A DNA stretch of 23,262 bases from Thamnocephalis sphaerospora (Eukaryota > Zoopagomycota > Zoopagomycetes > Zoopagales > Sigmoideomycetaceae), in the NCBI GenBank assembly GCA_003614735.1, contig KZ992659.1, positions 1 to 23,262 of the forward strand, in the 5' to 3' direction. The notes under the pieces were generated by a model that was given only the letters and a program-made list of their open reading frames with translations, had not been told where the DNA came from and ran no database searches. Each line of letters starts with the position of its first letter. Positions within the stretch are counted from its first letter, which is position 1. Shown in pieces: positions 1 to 10,131 of this stretch. Made by a program: the position numbers and the translations under genes.

Positions 1-231
1 GATCTTCCGCGGCTACCTAGCCTTCTCGAGTTGCACAACATGTTTGCACTGGCTCATTTCGACCGCGAGGATGACGACGACGGTGGAGAGCTGCTGTTGG
101 CCGAAGGTGACATCGCCACAGACTTTGGCGATGGCGGACTCTTGTGGCTCAGCTGGACACCTGAAGAGGTGGAGCAAGCGGCTCTTGCTGCCGGTTTGCC
201 TTGGCTGGCAGAGGCAGCATGCACTGCCTAG
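1..231 (+). CDS. C-terminal end of an unrecognised acidic protein (partial, runs in from left edge)
   Basis: Reading frame 1 is open from the first base of the window to a TAG at 229-231, giving 76 residues. The composition looks like real protein: a run of acidic residues (DREDDDDGGE, about residues 20-29) followed by a Leu/Ala/Glu-rich helical stretch (TPEEVEQAALAAGLPWL, about 55-71). There is an in-frame ATG at 40-42, but the frame is open upstream of it, so the piece is more likely the last exon of a longer gene than a whole one. I do not recognise the family. The antisense frame over the same bases is also open but is rich in Cys, Arg and Lys without domain-like order, so I prefer the plus strand. 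Confidence 0.45.
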   Translation, partial: DLPRLPSLLELHNMFALAHFDREDDDDGGELLLAEGDIATDFGDGGLLWLSWTPEEVEQAALAAGLPWLAEAACTA

Positions 232-905
232 ACCGTCTAGACACTTGCCCTTCCCCCATTGTCTTTTGGCACCTTCTTTACGACAGTTGAGGTGATGTCG
301 TTTGCCTCGTATAGTTGCGTTCATGCATATCCCAAAATACCCAAGCACATTTTTCTGCTTTGTCACAATTGCTTAGGTACTGCTTGGTTACTGTACACGA
401 TGCTTGTTTTCCGTTTATCATTAATTAGTAGGTACTACAAAACACAATGGGTTTAACGTTGCACTTGACTCTACTGTATAGCTTTGGCCTAGTGATTTAC
501 CTCCCTGCACGGGTCTTTCCCTTTGGTGTCCCGAATGATTTACTACATAGTCGCAAAGGGTTTCCGCGTAGTTTGGATATAATCAAAATCAATTAATTGA
601 CCTAGGCATGCTTGTTAGTGGAAAGCGGGCCAGGTTGACCGCTGAAAGCAGCACAGCCATCCGCCCTAAAAAACCATAGATGTTGGGCGGGAAAGGTTGC
701 AAGAATATATCGGACTTATGCGAAAAGTGCCCTGCCCAGCGTCCGCGTGCACCAGGCAGGACACTTTTTGCATTAACCCCAACATGCATATACGGTCTCT
801 TTGTCACTATCTGTAGCATGCATATGCGCTGGTCGGCACAGTTACTGCTTGGTTAACACGACGATCGCAGCGGTGTAGACAGCATTTGACGTGGCGACGA
901 TTGAC
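232..905. other. Stretch with no recognised gene
   Basis: No open frame here has protein-like composition supported by splice signals, and no tRNA-like B box was seen. It is somewhat AT-richer than the coding regions around it (for example 430-600) and probably holds the 3' flank of the gene at the left edge. A minus-strand frame at 589-819 is open but has no recognisable motif and was not called. Confidence 0.4.
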
Positions 906-1076
906 AGCGAACACGCGGTGCAAAAGAAAGTAAACTTGGCGTAAGTGATATTACAAAGCAGCGATGAGTTGATGGAAGGGGCGAGTAGATGGGATAGACG
1001 GGAAAATGAACCGGCCAGAGTACATATCCGAGCGAATGATGTGCTGTGAGCGACGGTGTAGGCGGGACAAGCGATA
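906..1076 (-). repeat. 171-bp dispersed repeat, left copy (inverted relative to 7273-7452)
   Basis: The reverse complement of 906-1076 aligns over its whole length with 7273-7452. By eye I count 9 mismatches in 171 aligned positions (about 95% identity) plus one 9-base length difference. Similarity stops abruptly at both ends. The minus strand is pyrimidine-rich and carries one frame free of stops in both copies, but most differences change the amino acid, so I do not call it coding. No terminal inverted repeats, poly-A tail or clear target-site duplications were found. It could be a small non-autonomous transposon, a SINE-like sequence or a duplicated non-coding RNA or promoter segment. Confidence 0.85.
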
Positions 1077-1410
1077 CGACATGTGCAAGCAAATGATGCA
1101 ACGTGCCAACCGGGACAAGTCACAGCGCCAAACTGCTGGATTTGAAACCAAATCTATTCTCAGGTGCGTTGGGTCATCTCATCATTCTCGAATCAACGCA
1201 GGAGCGGCTATGGTACGCGCACATGTTGCTGCACAGCTTGTTACCATGCGTGTAACCGCAAGTTCTAAAGCATTGCCTAGGCCTTGGCTTTGTGCCTGTG
1301 CACAGTATCTTATACGTGGCCCCACACCAGCTGTGCTTTGCCCCATCACTCATTTTTCCGGCCGCCATCCGCCTTGCACACAACTCCACACACACACAGT
1401 GAATATCAAA

Positions 1411-2545
1411 ATGTCTCATAACCGCCTAAGCGATGGCGAGCATAGCGAAAGAGCGTATAGTAGCGATGGAAACGATGCCATGCTCCATGCCAACAGCACT
1501 GCACGAAACGCCTTGCACAAAAGTGACCACCGCCGTCACATTGATGAAAGTGACTCATCTACATCACCGCATAATCTGCCTGGAATTGACCGGTACGCGT
1601 AGTCTTCAGCGGCATCTACTCAATATGCAGATTTAATGCTGCTATAGCTAACGGTGCTTGTAGAATCGATGTGCCACACTATGCAGCCCAATGTGCAAGC
1701 GGGCGTAAATATCACTCGCTATTGAAGAACCCAAGGCGCACGCTTGACGTCGGCACAGGAGCGGGCACTTGGTTGCTGGTAATTAACCAAATGCGCGCTA
1801 AGCTACACTTGGCACGGCAACCCTTGTATTTGACCACTTGTTACCCGCAGGAAATGGCTAGCGAGTTTCCGGAATGCGAGTTTACTGGTATTAGTGTTGC
1901 ACCGTTGCAGTCGACCGCGGTGTTTCCTCCCAATTGTAGACTACAGTCTGCCAACATTCTTGAGGGTGGGTGTAGCACAGCAGCTACAGATTATACAGCC
2001 GCTCGCACATGCTCGCTGACTCGTTCTCGTGCATAGGTATTCCCCACCCAAATGGCCACTTTGACTACGTGCATCATCGCTTTCTTGTCCTTGCTATGCC
2101 CAGTACTTACTGGGAGTCATACGTTAACGAATGTGCGCGCGTGTGTGCGAGTGGCGGCTGGATAGAAATGTTCGAGTCAGACTTTGCCTTATACGAAGCT
2201 GGACCTGCATCCAAAAAGATGAATATCGCATTCGCCCAAGCGTTCGCTGCTCAGGGCGTTATCACCGACGTGCCAAACTATATTAGCCCTTTTATGCGCG
2301 ACGCTGGCTTGGTCGATTTCAGTCTCAAGGAGTATCAAATCCCCGTTGGTGCGTGGGGCGGCATGATTGGCGAGCTCTTTTGGAACAACTTTGTCGCGAT
2401 CTTCAACACGCTGCGACCTCTTCTGGTGGCCAGACTCCGAATGACGAACGAGGAAATAGACCAGATGCTGGTGAACACGCATCGTGAGATTCAGCAGTGC
2501 CGAGCGTATTTGCGTGGTCTGGCGTATACGGCGCGCAAGCGCTAG
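1411..2545 (+). CDS. SAM-dependent methyltransferase, LaeA/UMTA-like (4 exons, 306 aa)
   Basis: Exons are 1411-1592, 1664-1778, 1851-1965 and 2037-2545, with introns of 71, 72 and 71 nt. The introns end in CTAAC/TTGAC/CTGAC branch sites followed by TAG, CAG and TAG. The joined frame gives 306 residues. Residues 89-97 (DVGTGAGTW) are motif I of class I Rossmann methyltransferases, which binds S-adenosylmethionine. EFPECEFTGIS (about 104-114) is the following acidic-loop strand, and HFDYVHHR (145-152) and GGWIEMFE match the later motifs of the fungal UMTA/LaeA-type group. The first 60 residues are polar and probably disordered, as in that group. The start is the ATG after a CA-rich leader; the frame is open further upstream but without a better start. 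Members are often nuclear regulators or small-molecule methyltransferases; the substrate cannot be told here. The gene converges on CTU2, with 115 bp between stops. Confidence 0.85.
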
Positions 2546-2660
2546 TGTACATACTATTAAAAGCTTATCAACAAGGCGACAAGAATGCATTGATGCTCAG
2601 ACTCTGCAACGGACAAAATGCTATATGATCTGTATGATTGTCTGCAAATTCATTCTCACT

Positions 2661-4910
2661 TTACACCTCATCATTTGCATCTCCCTCATCGCTGTCGTCG
2701 AGAAGAAAATCCTGAATGTGCTCGCGGAGTTGTTCTTCGCGAACTCGCTGTCTTGCCATGTCTCCAACAAACGTAGGTAGCGGAAAGCATACGTCAACGT
2801 CTTGACGACTCGGGTCAAAAGTCAGCACAGCAGGTAGGTCGCGCATATTCACAAAACAGCCATAGCAAAGTGTGGGCAACAAATCAATGGGCTTGTCATC
2901 GGTACCCGAGTCTTTGATCGCCTTGTTTTCACAGCAGCTGGTAGATGCGCCGGCGTTAACGCTGCCACAACATTCGGCTGTAGTGTCGCCACACTTTGCG
3001 TCTCCGCGATCGCCTGTAGTAGATGAAGATGTCACCACCACGTCGCTAAAAGTGAGCGGTAGGTTGGGCAGACTGTTCTTTGCATCAGCTAGTCCCGCGC
3101 GCAGTGCATCCAGTGTAGCAACTGTGCAAAGACGATTCCAGTCTGCCGCGTCTTGATCAGCTGGACTGTAGCCCAGCGCACAATACAAGATAAGTACACT
3201 GCTATAATCCCACTTGGCCGTTCAATCACATACCGTTGGCAGAGCGGGCAGCGCCGTGTTGGGTCTAGTGCCGCCGATGGCGTGAGTTTTCCCACTGTAC
3301 GCGTCACAGTATTGGCCGTTGCCGGAAAGTCCCGCTCCAAGCCAACAATAAAGTCTACGCTCAAGTATCAATGATTATCAAGCGATGTTGCGCTGCATGT
3401 GCGTCTCTCTCGTTTACCTTGCGACAGACGACCAATACTGGCTTTGCCACGAGGCCGGTGGTGGTGTGGCCAGCGTAGAGGTGGTGGCATACTCAGTGCG
3501 CGCTGATACACATACAAAACAGCCTCCTTGTCTAGCGTGTCGCGCATGGGACGCCACACTGCAATGCCTATTGAGTGTCGACAAGGATGTAAACATGGGC
3601 GATAGATGTAAATCCCGTGCGTTGTACGGCTGCGCACCATGTTCATCCAGTTCTGACGTCTGCGCCGTCTCATGCGAAAGTGTTGCCCCGCGGCCCTTGG
3701 CCATGTTGGCGATGGTGCGGATGGCTACACGCGTAGCCGTGTCAGCCGTCCATACCGCCGCACACCTAGCATAGCGCAGAAAAGCAGCGTGAGCACACCG
3801 TTTAAATGCACAATGCCTTGAGCAAAATCCTGCTGTCGTGTGCCGTGGTGGTATGACACCCAGTAATCGCGCGCTTACTCACTCATGTCGGCGCGCAGCA
3901 CGGCGCAACAGAACCTGTCGAAAGTATTCCAGAATATCTTCGCGTGTTGTTGCACTCTGAATACGCGAAAACAACAGACGCAGCTTTTCAGCATTGCAAA
4001 GTGTAGTCTGCTGCAATACCGCGCGCAGCTCTACAGTCCACATTAGCGCACACAGTCGGTAATCTGCCATGCATCACACTCTATATCGTAGGCTAACCTT
4101 CAGCAAAAATGCTGCTTGATTGGAGACGTGTCGGCATCACTGACAACATCCAGTGTTTTTGCGCTGGCATCGAGGCAGGATCATCACTGTCAAAGATGTT
4201 CTCCAGCTTCTCTTCGACGTATGTAAACGTAAATTCCGCTGCTACGCGTCGCACACCCTCGAGGAATGCTGTCGCTGCATCCTGCATTATTATGGTGCAA
4301 TGCACATCAGCCGCCACTCTACAGCCAAGAGCATCATCGTCAGCACCGCATGGCTAACCTGATCTTGAGCGAGTGCGCTCTCGTCAACGTGGCAGAGATA
4401 GAAGCCCGCAAAGCGCTGCGATCGGCTTGCTTTGTTGTACTCGTCCGCCAGCTGTAGTAGCACTCTGGTGCAAGCACCGTCGTCAGTCACCGCGTAAAAC
4501 GACGCCAACGCGTCCCATGTTTGCTCACCGAGATGCCGTGCCTCCGGAATAGGCCACCATCATTTGAGCGCGTCCACCAGCGTCTTCTACAGGCGTGCGC
4601 AGCTTGCCTAGCACCGTACGAAACTTTGCGCCGACATTACGTTGAAAACATTCAACGCAGAATGCATCCTGCCGCACCACCACCTTTGGTCGCGCCGTCT
4701 TGCACTTTGCGCACGGCATTTCGCGCAAGAGCCGACGGCGCTGCTGATGCTGCGTCAGTGGCACGGTGCTGGCTGCAGCAGCCGTAGCAATTGCTGGTGA
4801 CGGGGCTAGCAACACAGCTGGTGAGCAGACATACCACCTGCACCTGGTGGTGATCCAGCTGTGCCCCTACCTGCCGTCTCCATGCGATCGTTTTCAACGC
4901 GGCTACACAT
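2661..4910 (-). CDS. CTU2: Cytoplasmic tRNA 2-thiolation protein 2 (CTU2/Ncs2), 9 exons, about 550 aa
   Basis: CTU2/Ncs2 partners CTU1/Ncs6 in the cytosol to thiolate wobble U34 of Lys, Glu and Gln tRNAs, with sulphur from URM1. Exons (minus): 4910-4835, 4772-4529, 4464-4359, 4281-4098, 4030-3883, 3765-3638, 3558-3418, 3354-3234, 3165-2661. The phases agree and the sum is 1653 nt. Family marks: a zinc-type CAKC...CVEC pair (Cys47, 50, 65, 68), then KFR and the degenerate loop AYSGGTASR (100-108) in place of the SGGxDS of active CTU1. Further marks are ATRVAIRTIANMAKGRG, WRPMRDTLDKE, the DFPATANTVTRT block, CPLCQRPADQDAADW and CYGCFVNMRDLP. The protein ends in an acidic FLLDDSDEGD tail, as in human CTU2. 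The first intron is ambiguous: GTATGT at 4834 to CAG at 4773, or GTAGGG at 4870 to TAG at 4806, both keep frame. The 117-nt intron after exon 5 is the longest. Confidence 0.93.
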
Positions 4911-5157
4911 GGTCCCTGCAATAAAAGCGTCTAGTTGGCGTCGTGTGGTGAAAGTAGAGGCGCAGAGTGTTTGGACGTTTGCCCACTATGCGTGTATTCT
5001 ATTTCTTTTTCACAGCTTTTAATACGAAAGCGACAGACAGACGGCAAGCGACGTGTCCGCGTCAATTAGAAACGGCCACTATCGGTACATGAAGAGCGGC
5101 ACCCAGGCGGCCAGCTGAAGCGCACGCACAATAAAAAGCGGCTAGCAGCCTAGCCGG

Positions 5158-5424
5158 TTAGCGCGGACCGAGTTGCCGTGCCAGGTGGGCTAGTCGACCC
5201 TGCGCTACAGAGGCGGGCATGACGGTGGAGCGTGCCGACACAAAGACGTTCTGATTGTGCCGGAAAGCCCAGAGCATCTGCTCTTCAAAGGGATCATCGT
5301 TGCATGGCCCGCGAAGCAGCTCTGGCGCCTGGTGTAGCGTGGTCATTGCGTTGGGCGGCGGCAACATGCGTACACGCGCGGACGGTGGCGACGACATGGC
5401 TTGTGCAGTGGCTGAAAAAGTCAT
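5158..5424 (-). CDS. Small unrecognised protein (88 aa)
   Basis: A single open frame begins at ATG 5424, with a second in-frame ATG at 5397, and ends at 5158. The last 50 residues look structured: an acidic-aromatic segment (DDPFEEQMLWAFRHNQN) followed by a basic helical C terminus (VAQGRLAHLARQLGPR). I see no signal peptide or membrane segment. A TTTTTCAG acceptor-like sequence lies just inside the first codons, so the true start could be an upstream exon. The nearest upstream exon candidate (a frame starting near 5551) does not join in phase, so I kept the ATG. It lies 247 bp downstream of the CTU2 start on the same strand. No family assignment is made. Confidence 0.5.
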   Translation of the reverse strand: MTFSATAQAMSSPPSARVRMLPPPNAMTTLHQAPELLRGPCNDDPFEEQMLWAFRHNQNVFVSARSTVMPASVAQGRLAHLARQLGPR

Positions 5425-6357
5425 GGTGAGGCGATGGCGCCGGATGTTGCTTGACGGACACGTAAAAGAGGCGCGACAAAAGTGTCGGCTGTGGCAAGGC
5501 GGCCGCGATGCACGCGCCTAAATACCGCCATCCGATGTTCGGCATATGCGGCCTCCGCTCCGCAGTCCAAATGTCGCGACATGAGGCTATCCTACTACAA
5601 GGGGCGGACACGTGCTTGCCAGTATGCCGCGTCGTTTCTACCACACAACGCTGCTTTTGAACCTATTTGGCCTTGCAGGCCTCTCGGTGTGCCTAGTTAG
5701 ATCGAGCGCCATGGTGCAACGACTATACCGCCAACAAAGCAGACGGCGATCCTTTGGCATGTCCCGTCAGCGTGGGTGGACCGGTCTTGCTCGTCTTTCT
5801 CGCACGCGCACCCACCCGCCTACACACACGCACAGGAACTGAGACGTCGCCACATCTGCGCTCCGATACGAGCCCAGTGCAGTAGCGATACATGAGCGCT
5901 ACACCGCAGCCATGGCAGTCACTCTAGTTCACTAGCGATAGCGAACGCATGCCGTGATACAGGTACCAAACGGGCCGATAGCCGCCTGATCGGCAATGGC
6001 GCTGGCTCGGTGGATAGGATACGTGCACTGCATTGAACGTCAGTCCGACGGTGAGACCGTGTGGCCGCTAGCATAGCCTGGTTCGCAGCTCGGTTCTCAG
6101 GCTTTTCCCGCATTACTTGTGCGCCTGTGTGTAAGCAGGCCAACTTTGTTCTCCTCCGCTACACTCGCCATCCTTCTCGCCTTGCACTGCTGTGTCCTGA
6201 GCTGTACCTGCTCAGCGTGACTGGCCCTTTGCTACGCACGCACCACAGTTGCCAATATAGACAGCCCGCACGCTTCACACGAAACGCCGTCTTTTCTTCA
6301 ACGCCTTCTTTTCTCATCCCTCCACTTTTTTCCTGAATTCCCCTCTAACGCCTCAGC
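5425..6357. other. Intergenic stretch between divergent genes; pyrimidine-rich leader before 6358
   Basis: No convincing gene was found. Open frames on both strands are low in motif content and overlap each other. CA-rich simple sequence lies at about 5808-5835. From about 6290 to 6350 the plus strand is strongly C/T-rich, like the leader before other genes in this window, and probably marks the promoter and 5' UTR of the gene at 6358. Confidence 0.4.
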
Positions 6358-7092
6358 ATGTCGGTCACGCCTGCGCTCTATTCGATCCGCCACTGCGCTC
6401 GCACCTGTGCGCGCTCGCTAGCAGTCACGACTACGCGCCATGCTAGCGTTTTGACGTCGGTGCCGGCCACGGCCACTTCCACCGCCGCTGGCCCGACTGC
6501 GCCGATGACAAAAACAGCCTCGGCTTCTCGGCCGGCTGGACTGGCGCAGCCACTTGGTGCGGCTGCCGCGGCACAGCGCACGATGAGTGCCTGGCCTGCC
6601 GAAGCGCAGCCGGCCGAGCTCCGGTTCATCCTGTCTGCATCACGCGGCACTCCGGAAAACACAAACGTCATGTCACCTAGTGCGCGCCGCGCTCGGGCAG
6701 CGCGGGCGCACAGGATGCTTGCCGAGCTAGAATCGACGCTGGATGCTTCCCGCCAGGTGCTAACCCGACTAGAAGGCCGCGAGCAAGGTCTTGGCTTGCA
6801 AGCAGCCGCTGCACAGCCAGTCGCCGCAACAACGGTGGCATCCAGCTACGCTGCGCCTGCTTTTGCCGGCAATAGCAACGGCAGCAGTGGACACAGCAGT
6901 GACCACGATGCTCACGATACGGCCTCCACTGCAGAGCACAGCGATCGCTTTGTTACTGCCGCGCTGTTTGCTGTGAGTGGCTTCATTGGCTACGCTGGTT
7001 ACTGTCAGCGCGATGAGCCGCTGGAGGTGTTTGCCGATGGTCGATATCCGCAACAGGAGCGGCTGCCGCTGCTCAGCAGCTGGGAGCGCTAA
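6358..7092 (+). CDS. Unrecognised protein, likely mitochondrial, one membrane segment (244 aa)
   Basis: One intronless frame of 244 codons follows a C/T-rich leader. The first 35 residues lack acids and are rich in Arg, Ser, Thr and Ala (SIRHCARTCARSLAVTTTRH), as in a mitochondrial presequence. Residues about 40-80 are Ala/Thr/Pro-rich and likely disordered. Residues about 105-145 form a charged helix or coiled coil (RRARAARAHRMLAELE, then a Leu/Arg/Glu stretch). A Ser/His/Asp-rich spacer follows. Residues 198-216 (FVTAALFAVSGFIGYAGYC) make one membrane segment with small residues, followed by a 28-residue polar tail. Together this suggests a single-pass inner-membrane protein with a matrix coiled coil, but I recognise no family and the location is inferred from composition only. 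Confidence 0.6.
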   Translation: MSVTPALYSIRHCARTCARSLAVTTTRHASVLTSVPATATSTAAGPTAPMTKTASASRPAGLAQPLGAAAAAQRTMSAWPAEAQPAELRFILSASRGTPENTNVMSPSARRARAARAHRMLAELESTLDASRQVLTRLEGREQGLGLQAAAAQPVAATTVASSYAAPAFAGNSNGSSGHSSDHDAHDTASTAEHSDRFVTAALFAVSGFIGYAGYCQRDEPLEVFADGRYPQQERLPLLSSWER

Positions 7093-7971
7093 GCACACCG
7101 ACCGTCAAGCGGCAATAGATCCCACGCATGTGCACAAGCTGGGTTCCAATGCAATTGCACATCATGGGAGGCCGCTTTTCGCCGGTATTCCACCTTTTGC
7201 CGCCACCCACCTCTGCGGTGCCTTCAGTTAATTGCGCTTTCGTGTACTCCAGCTTATCCGTTCTTCGTGCTATATCGCTTGCCCCGCCTACACCGTCGCT
7301 CACAGTACATCATTCGCTCGGATATGTACTCTGGCCGGTTCATTTTCCCGTCTTTCCCGTCTATCCCATCTATTCGCCCCTTCCATCAACACCTCGCTGC
7401 TTTGCAATATCACTTACGCCAAGTTTACTTTCTTTTGCACCATGTGTTTGCTATCATCTTCTACTGGACGCGCACGCACACACGCGCACTACCATGATCG
7501 AAATTTATATAGACTTAACCATTCCATCATCATAATACTGTCCACCGTGTAGCCACATCTTTGCTAATGCCAGTGGTCTACGTGCGCGTGGTTTAAGCGT
7601 GATGGCAATAGCAGTCGACAATTATCGCCATGTTGAACACTGTAGCACCGCAAGCGTTGCGCTAACCAAGCGGTGGCTGGGCCGGCCATCATATGATGCA
7701 TGCTACAGACAGTGACCATTCCCATACACTGCCTGTACATAGGTGCCAAGCACCAATCACTGCTTACTGTGCAGCAGACTGCCTGGTAATGCTGAGTCAG
7801 TGCAGACGAGTCCAGTGGCTGTCCACAGCAGTGTTGCAAGAAGCATACTACGTAGCGTAGACCGTAAACAGTATCAACACGCCGGGTAAAGATGGAACAG
7901 CTGGTATTTATATGCGCAGCAGCAGGCCCAAAAGTACGCCGTGACAATTCAGTACATGGCAGCGCCGCCTA
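7093..7971. other. Intergenic stretch carrying the right repeat copy
   Basis: Outside the repeat at 7273-7452 there is no supported gene. CA/CG-rich simple sequence lies at 7470-7490 and an AT-rich TATA-like patch (aatttatatagac) at 7501-7513. A minus-strand frame at 7564-7947 is open but rich in Cys, His and Met without domain order and was rejected. Confidence 0.4.
7273..7452 (+). repeat. 171-bp dispersed repeat, right copy (180 bp with a 9-bp tandem duplication)
   Basis: This is the inverted partner of 906-1076. It is longer by 9 bases because ttcccgtct occurs twice in tandem (7345-7353 and 7354-7362) where the left copy has it once. It lies about 180 bp after the stop of the gene at 6358-7092. 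The word tgctat occurs just before and just after this copy, which could be a short target-site duplication, but the left copy shows no equivalent. Confidence 0.85.
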
Positions 7972-9665
7972 CTACAGCTTCTCAAACAAATCGTCGCCGG
8001 CCGAGTCGAACCCGCACTTTTCCTTGAAATGCTTCAGATTGACATGCAAGCACAGTCTGCCGTTCAAAAAGGCGGTTTCTGTGACGCCTTTGACATCACT
8101 GGCCAGGTTGAGTTGGATGATTCGCGTGCTGGCGCTTTCCATGAGAGATTCGGCCGCCGCATCGTCGTTGCATATCAGACGCACGGTACGCTCGACCAAG
8201 CTGCTCATATAGTCGTATGCTGTCTTACCAAGGTTATTCACACGACGGCCCGGCTCGCGTATGCCATTGTGCAAAAGCTCCCAGTCGACTGCAAACGCCC
8301 ATTTGCTCAGGGTAGCATCGTTGATCTGCTTGAGCGGTACATGCATTGCGCTGACAAAGTTTTCCATAATATTACGGCGCACGCTTAAAGGTAGGCTGTA
8401 CGGCGGGCACTCATCCGGGAGCACCGGCGGTGCCAGCGGGGTGTTTGCCTTGATGTTTTTTGCTCCTTTGCCACCCTTGGTACTGTTGCCAAGTATTGGT
8501 TTGATGTCTGTATTGGCGTTTTCTCCGTCGCGGTTGATTGCACTGCAAGGGGCGTAAACTCGTTAGTAAGTTGATTTATCGCCAATTTGCATGCGCCAAG
8601 TGACAGCTGTAGTACTTACATTTCAGCGATGATGGCATCAATGTCATACATAGGGTAATGGCCAAACTTTGCAGCGTTGACGATGATCCAGCATGCACCA
8701 GCAGCAATGCGCAAAAAGCACGGCATGGTTTCATCACCAACACGCTCCACGTGCACGCGTATGACGCGTTTCTTGGTGCGCTCGAGGAAAACGCCGTGAA
8801 ACCTGGGGGAAACCCTAAAGATATCACTCAGTAGCAGAAGCAGACGATCCACGTATCCGAACACGCTGTCGCCCATGCGGCTGCATAAACCGGACGAAAG
8901 TGACTTGTGGAGAGTGTACCAGTCGACAGATATAAGATAGTTCCTTGACAACACCTTGCGGGCCAAGGTCACCAAGTAATCTTCTCTATCTATGTAGCTA
9001 GATACGACTTCGTCTGCATGGGTAGAGGACACATCGTCCATTAGGCTGCGGGTTTGCAGCACGCGGCCTACGAGAACGCTCTGACTGTCATGGCATGTTA
9101 GCTTGCACATTTGCAGCTGCAAGCGCCTGTATGTAATGTCTTACACTGGAGAAAAATTGACAATGTCGAGGCCAGCCGCACTGATGCCTTCGCCTATCTG
9201 GCTGGCCGATATGAACAGCCAAATAAAGCCGTCGGCAATGATAGTGTGCGACGGGTTGTTGGTAGCTCCGGTGTTCACGGTCACCTTGATCTGGTGCATC
9301 CCCGTATGCTCCAAAAGGGCTTCGCGCAGCTGTTCGTTCACGGAAAAGATTTGGGTGACATTGCTGCACAAGGCGTTCAGATAAGCGTAGACAATGCTGC
9401 CAAGACGGTTTTGCTTGGAATTTGATGCACCAAGACTCCAGTAAAGCTTCCTCCAGTCGACGTGGAACAAGTAGACCTCCCCGTTGGTTGCACTCTTGAG
9501 GCGCTTTGTAAGCTTCTCGGCTTTGTCGTAGAACTCGCGGCGGATATTGGTTTTTCCCTCGTCCGATATCGTGCCCATCATCCAAAGCCTGTTCTCTGCA
9601 GAAAATGGTCAGAAAATATACAGATATGCCTGGACATATTAGCGCGCACCATTGAGACCGGACAT
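7972..9665 (-). CDS. Novel three-repeat protein: three diverged copies of one ~150-residue domain (4 exons, 500 aa)
   Basis: Exons (minus): 9665-9650, 9595-9145, 9084-8620, 8542-7972; introns of 54, 60 and 77 nt. Branch sites are CTGAC, CTAAC and TACTAAC. The sum is 1503 nt. Each large exon encodes one copy of the same unit: a charged helix, a strand ending in V-D-W (residues 51-53, 209-211, 396-398), then a Leu-rich helix. After that come a short-loop G..(V/A)(Y/F).Y(L/V/M) helix, a helix with an (L/V)(L/F/M)E. motif, an (I)(K/R/Q)(V/L) strand and a final GxxWL/I or GxLCL strand. A Gly/Lys/Asn-rich linker (about 317-350) separates repeats 2 and 3. Both internal introns are phase 2 and lie at the repeat borders, so the exons look duplicated as units. 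I recognise no family, signal peptide or membrane segment. The 16-nt first exon (MSGLN) fits in phase; an alternative start is the ATG at 9581 or 9578. Confidence 0.82.
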
Positions 9666-10131
9666 GCTTGTAGCGTGGCGCGCAAGACTGTCTTTGTTGG
9701 ATTGCAGTCGTCTGCTTTGTCGACAAAGCACTACGTTGCTTTGACTTACACAGCAGCAGTGTACAGCTGCTTAAACCGCTGTAGCTCGCAGTGCCAGCTA
9801 TATAGTCCTTCCCGTAGTTGTTGGCGCCCTATTGTACGCCTTGTCTTCAGGGTAGCGCGGCGAGACAAATTGATGGTGCCAGAAAGCCTTTACTGTGCGG
9901 TGTGAGATAAACTGTGCAAAGACGGTAACGATACAGCACGTATGCTTAGTTGCGCTGCGGCTTTATGGGCGCGGTTTGCCGACCTTGGTGGTGGCGTCAG
10001 CAGTTTTCTCAATGGCAATTGTCAATGGGAATAGGTGGCACAAAGTAGACGCCCGTGCGTCACACTTGCATTGAGCACCCTTTGTTGAAAGCACATGAGT
10101 GCTGGCTCCTGCACCGTTCATTGGCGACCGG
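9666..10131. other. Intergenic stretch, nothing recognised
   Basis: This lies between the start of the three-repeat gene and the 3' end of the ZIP gene. No open frame with supported splice sites or motifs was seen. It should contain the promoter of the three-repeat gene and the terminator of the ZIP gene; a TATA-like patch (gctatatagtc) lies at about 9798. Confidence 0.35.

Noticed and set aside
13-366. 117-codon minus-strand open frame at the left edge
   Set aside because: Cys/Lys/Arg-rich with no domain order; it is antisense to a more protein-like acidic frame open to the window edge.
853-1101. Protein-coding reading of the repeat (frame shared by both copies)
   Set aside because: Stop-free in both copies, but most of the differences are amino-acid changing and the flanks give no gene structure.
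1006-1410. Upstream in-frame extension of the methyltransferase first exon
   Set aside because: It begins inside the repeat copy, is rich in Arg, Met and Cys, and is followed by a CA-rich leader and a better ATG at 1411.
5138-5157. Short inverted repeat (ggctag/ctagcc) beside the 5158 stop, as a terminator
   Set aside because: A 6-bp stem is expected by chance and eukaryotic terminators are not hairpins.
7564-7947. 127-codon minus-strand frame
   Set aside because: Cys/His/Met-rich, no motif, no splice support, and no neighbouring exon in phase.
9088-9726. 212-codon minus-strand frame overlapping the three-repeat gene
   Set aside because: A shadow of the true frame; the repeat structure and splice phases support the other frame.
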